This document shows positions 6,775 through 7,835 of a stretch of DNA of 7,835 nt, piece after piece. Below the pieces are notes generated by a model. That model did not search any database. It was not told where the DNA came from and saw nothing but the letters and a program-made list of their open reading frames with translations. A program made the translations under genes and the position numbers. Numbering within the stretch: the first letter of the stretch is position 1; each line of letters opens with the position of its first letter. Source of the stretch: an uncultured bacterium (GTDB taxonomy: Bacteria > Bacillota > Clostridia > Lachnospirales > Lachnospiraceae); NCBI GenBank assembly GCA_947071365.1, contig CAMTFT010000062.1, forward strand, positions 1 to 7,835. Direction: 5' to 3'.

Positions 6775-6854
6775 GAAAACTTTGCAGGGCGCATTTGTTT
6801 TAAATTACTGCATCTGCAAGCATTAAGGCTACAGATATGCCCTGCAAAGTTTTC
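6775..6854. repeat. Perfect 16-bp inverted repeat with a 48-base loop, between GH65 and HAD genes
   Basis: Bases 6775-6790 (GAAAACTTTGCAGGGC) are the exact reverse complement of 6839-6854 (GCCCTGCAAAGTTTTC). The left arm begins 8 bases after the GH65 stop. As RNA it would form a long stable stem whose loop holds further short complementary pieces (ATCTG and CAGAT). The U-run lies inside the right arm, not after it, and the loop is long, so it is not a textbook terminator. It may end or stabilise the GH65 transcript, bind a regulator, or be a small repeat element. No target-site duplication is evident at its ends. Confidence 0.8.
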
Positions 6855-6866
6855 GCTGCTATATAT

Positions 6867-6875
6867 TGGTATACA
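6867..6875 (+). promoter_or_regulatory. Possible extended -10 promoter for the HAD gene
   Basis: TGGTATACA fits an extended -10 element (TGn followed by TATACA, four of six bases of TATAAT). It lies just after the inverted repeat and about 40 bases before the HAD start. No convincing -35 box is present at the right distance. The motif TGAAACGATAT (6879-6889) would sit at or near the transcription start, where a repressor could act. Confidence 0.28.
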
Positions 6876-6878
6876 CAC

Positions 6879-6889
6879 TGAAACGATAT
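6879..6889 (+). promoter_or_regulatory. Candidate operator: second copy of the 11-base motif
   Basis: TGAAACGATAT here is identical to 1405-1415 ahead of permease 1. It lies 27 bases before the HAD start codon, between the possible -10 element and the ribosome binding site. Any regulator is unknown. Confidence 0.3.
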
Positions 6890-6902
6890 CCGGGAAAAAA
6901 TA

Positions 6903-6908
6903 AGGAGG
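6903..6908 (+). promoter_or_regulatory. Ribosome binding site that fixes a TTG start for the HAD gene
   Basis: AGGAGG, within AAGGAGGAT, is 8 bases before TTG 6917. No ATG exists nearby in frame. The other upstream option, TTG 6866, has no ribosome binding site and would place this site inside the coding sequence. Confidence 0.85.
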
Positions 6909-6916
6909 ATAATAAT

Positions 6917-7786
6917 TTGAAAAAATATAAGGCAATCTTTTTTGACTGGGACGGAACAGCAGTCCTTTCCCGCAAGGCCCCGGCGGATGCTGCCGTCGCA
7001 GCGATGAAGCCTCTGCTGCAAAAGGGCATAAAGCTGGTGATCGTCAGCGGTACGACGATAGAAAATATTGCTCAGGGAAAGTTGGAGGAGCTGTTCACGA
7101 AGGAGGAGCTTACCAATCTTTATCTTGGGCTTGGACGCGGCGCCTACAATTACGCTTTTGATGAGGAAGGCAGGGCGTACGTATTTCAGGATGAGATACC
7201 GAACAAAAAAACACTTCTGGACATTCACCGGATCTGTTTTGAGATCCACTGCCATTTGGTGGAAAAATATGATTACGAGACAGACATTGTATTCAGCCGG
7301 CCAAATTACTGCAAAATCGACCTGATGGTAAAAGAAAATCGGGGGACGAACCTGTTCATGCAGGAAAGTGAGCTGGATCTGCTGAAGGATACCATGAAGG
7401 CGCATGGGATAAAGGGCGGCCTGCTTGAACTGATCGAACTGGCTTCCTCGGTGGGGGAGCAGTATGGAATCCGGGTGGCTCCGACCTGCGATGCCAAGTA
7501 TCTTGAGGTGGGAGTTTCCAGCAAAAGCGACAACGTCAATACGATACTTGCCAGACTTCAGAAGGAATGTGGGATCACCGCACAGGAGTGTGCTTTCTGG
7601 GGCGATGAGTACGTTGGAATCGAGCCGGGGATCTATGGGAGCGACAGCTTTATGATAACGCCGGAAACGAGAGCAGGCGACTTTTTTGATGTATCGGAGG
7701 CGACTGGTGAGCGGCCGGAGGGCGTGAAGGTGCTGGGCGGAGGCGTAGGGCGGTTCCTGAAGTTTTTAAAAAATGCGGAATGCTAA
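6917..7786 (+). CDS. HAD-superfamily hydrolase with a large cap (sugar-phosphatase-like)
   Basis: Starting from TTG 6917 the protein has 289 residues and is cytoplasmic. All four HAD motifs are visible. Motif I is D10-W-D12-G-T, with D10 the expected phosphoryl nucleophile and D12 the acid/base. Motif II is V-S44-G-T-T, motif III is K203 in S-S-K-S-D, and motif IV is G-D230-E231 with E236 completing the magnesium site. The long stretch between motifs II and III (about 90-190) is a large cap of the C2 type, as in Cof-like, sucrose-phosphate and trehalose-phosphate phosphatases. It is not the small helical C1 cap near the N-terminus found in beta-phosphoglucomutases. Hydrolysis of a sugar phosphate is therefore the better guess. 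It lies 149 bases after GH65, beyond an inverted repeat, so it may be read through from the operon or have its own promoter. The superfamily call is strong; the substrate is unknown. Confidence 0.85.
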   Translation: MKKYKAIFFDWDGTAVLSRKAPADAAVAAMKPLLQKGIKLVIVSGTTIENIAQGKLEELFTKEELTNLYLGLGRGAYNYAFDEEGRAYVFQDEIPNKKTLLDIHRICFEIHCHLVEKYDYETDIVFSRPNYCKIDLMVKENRGTNLFMQESELDLLKDTMKAHGIKGGLLELIELASSVGEQYGIRVAPTCDAKYLEVGVSSKSDNVNTILARLQKECGITAQECAFWGDEYVGIEPGIYGSDSFMITPETRAGDFFDVSEATGERPEGVKVLGGGVGRFLKFLKNAEC

Positions 7787-7789
7787 AAT

Positions 7790-7835
7790 ATGAGATTGTT
7801 TTTGTACTTCCAGACATTTGGTATTGCAGGAATAG
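7790..7835 (+). CDS. Possible start of another gene, cut by the window end
   Basis: An ATG 3 bases after the HAD stop opens a frame that stays open for 15 codons to the end: MRLFLYFQTFGIAGI. The residues are hydrophobic, as in the first membrane segment of a membrane protein. Only a weak GGAA (7777-7780) precedes it. With so few codons this could be chance, and nothing can be said about function. Confidence 0.22.
   Translation, partial: MRLFLYFQTFGIAGI

Noticed and set aside
6775..6854. Inverted repeat as a MITE or insertion-sequence remnant
   Set aside because: No target-site duplication flanks the 80-bp unit and no second copy exists in the window; it is kept only as an unexplained inverted repeat.
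6866..7786. Longer HAD protein starting at TTG 6866
   Set aside because: No ribosome binding site precedes it, the extra residues are low in conserved character, and the strong AGGAGG at 6903-6908 would be inside the coding region.
1..7835. tRNA, rRNA, CRISPR array, phage or defence genes
   Set aside because: Looked for on both strands; no cloverleaf, no regularly spaced direct repeats, and no integrase, nuclease or phage-like reading frame was seen.

Overview
The window looks like part of a genome from a low-to-moderate GC Gram-positive anaerobe. Clostridia, probably Lachnospiraceae from a gut community, is my best guess. It rests on strong AGGAGG-type ribosome binding sites, TTG/GTG start options, the style of the sugar-binding protein and the gene arrangement. 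No marker gene fixes the taxonomy. The first 45 bases are not genomic: they read as the end of an Illumina Nextera i7 adapter, so the real sequence begins at base 46 and the promoter of the first gene is missing.

All confident genes lie on the + strand and form a carbohydrate uptake and breakdown cluster. Order: an extracellular solute-binding protein (65-1315); a hairpin with a U-tract (1330-1366); two CUT1-type membrane permeases with a 4-base ATGA overlap (1430-2329, 2326-3156); a PIG-L/LmbE-type zinc N-deacetylase (about 3178-4110); a large GH65 glycoside phosphorylase-type enzyme (about 4155-6767); a 149-base gap with a perfect 16-bp inverted repeat; and a HAD-superfamily phosphatase-like protein starting at a TTG codon (6917-7786). 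A possible further reading frame opens at 7790 and runs off the end.

The likely logic is that the binding protein captures an oligosaccharide or glycoside and the two permeases import it, powered by an ATPase encoded elsewhere because none is present here. In the cytoplasm the deacetylase may remove an N-acetyl group, and the GH65 enzyme would split an alpha-glucosidic bond with phosphate, releasing beta-glucose 1-phosphate. The HAD protein may act on a sugar phosphate. The general layout resembles the E. coli ycj cluster (transporter plus GH65 kojibiose phosphorylase plus HAD-type beta-phosphoglucomutase). Here, however, the HAD protein is not the beta-phosphoglucomutase type, and a PIG-L deacetylase has been added. 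That combination is the most interesting biological point: it suggests an amino-sugar-containing or otherwise N-acetylated alpha-glycoside as substrate, which sequence alone cannot prove.

Other points of note are a 45-bp in-frame tandem repeat in the GH65 gene, a binding-protein signal peptide without a lipobox cysteine, and an identical 11-base motif shortly before two of the genes.
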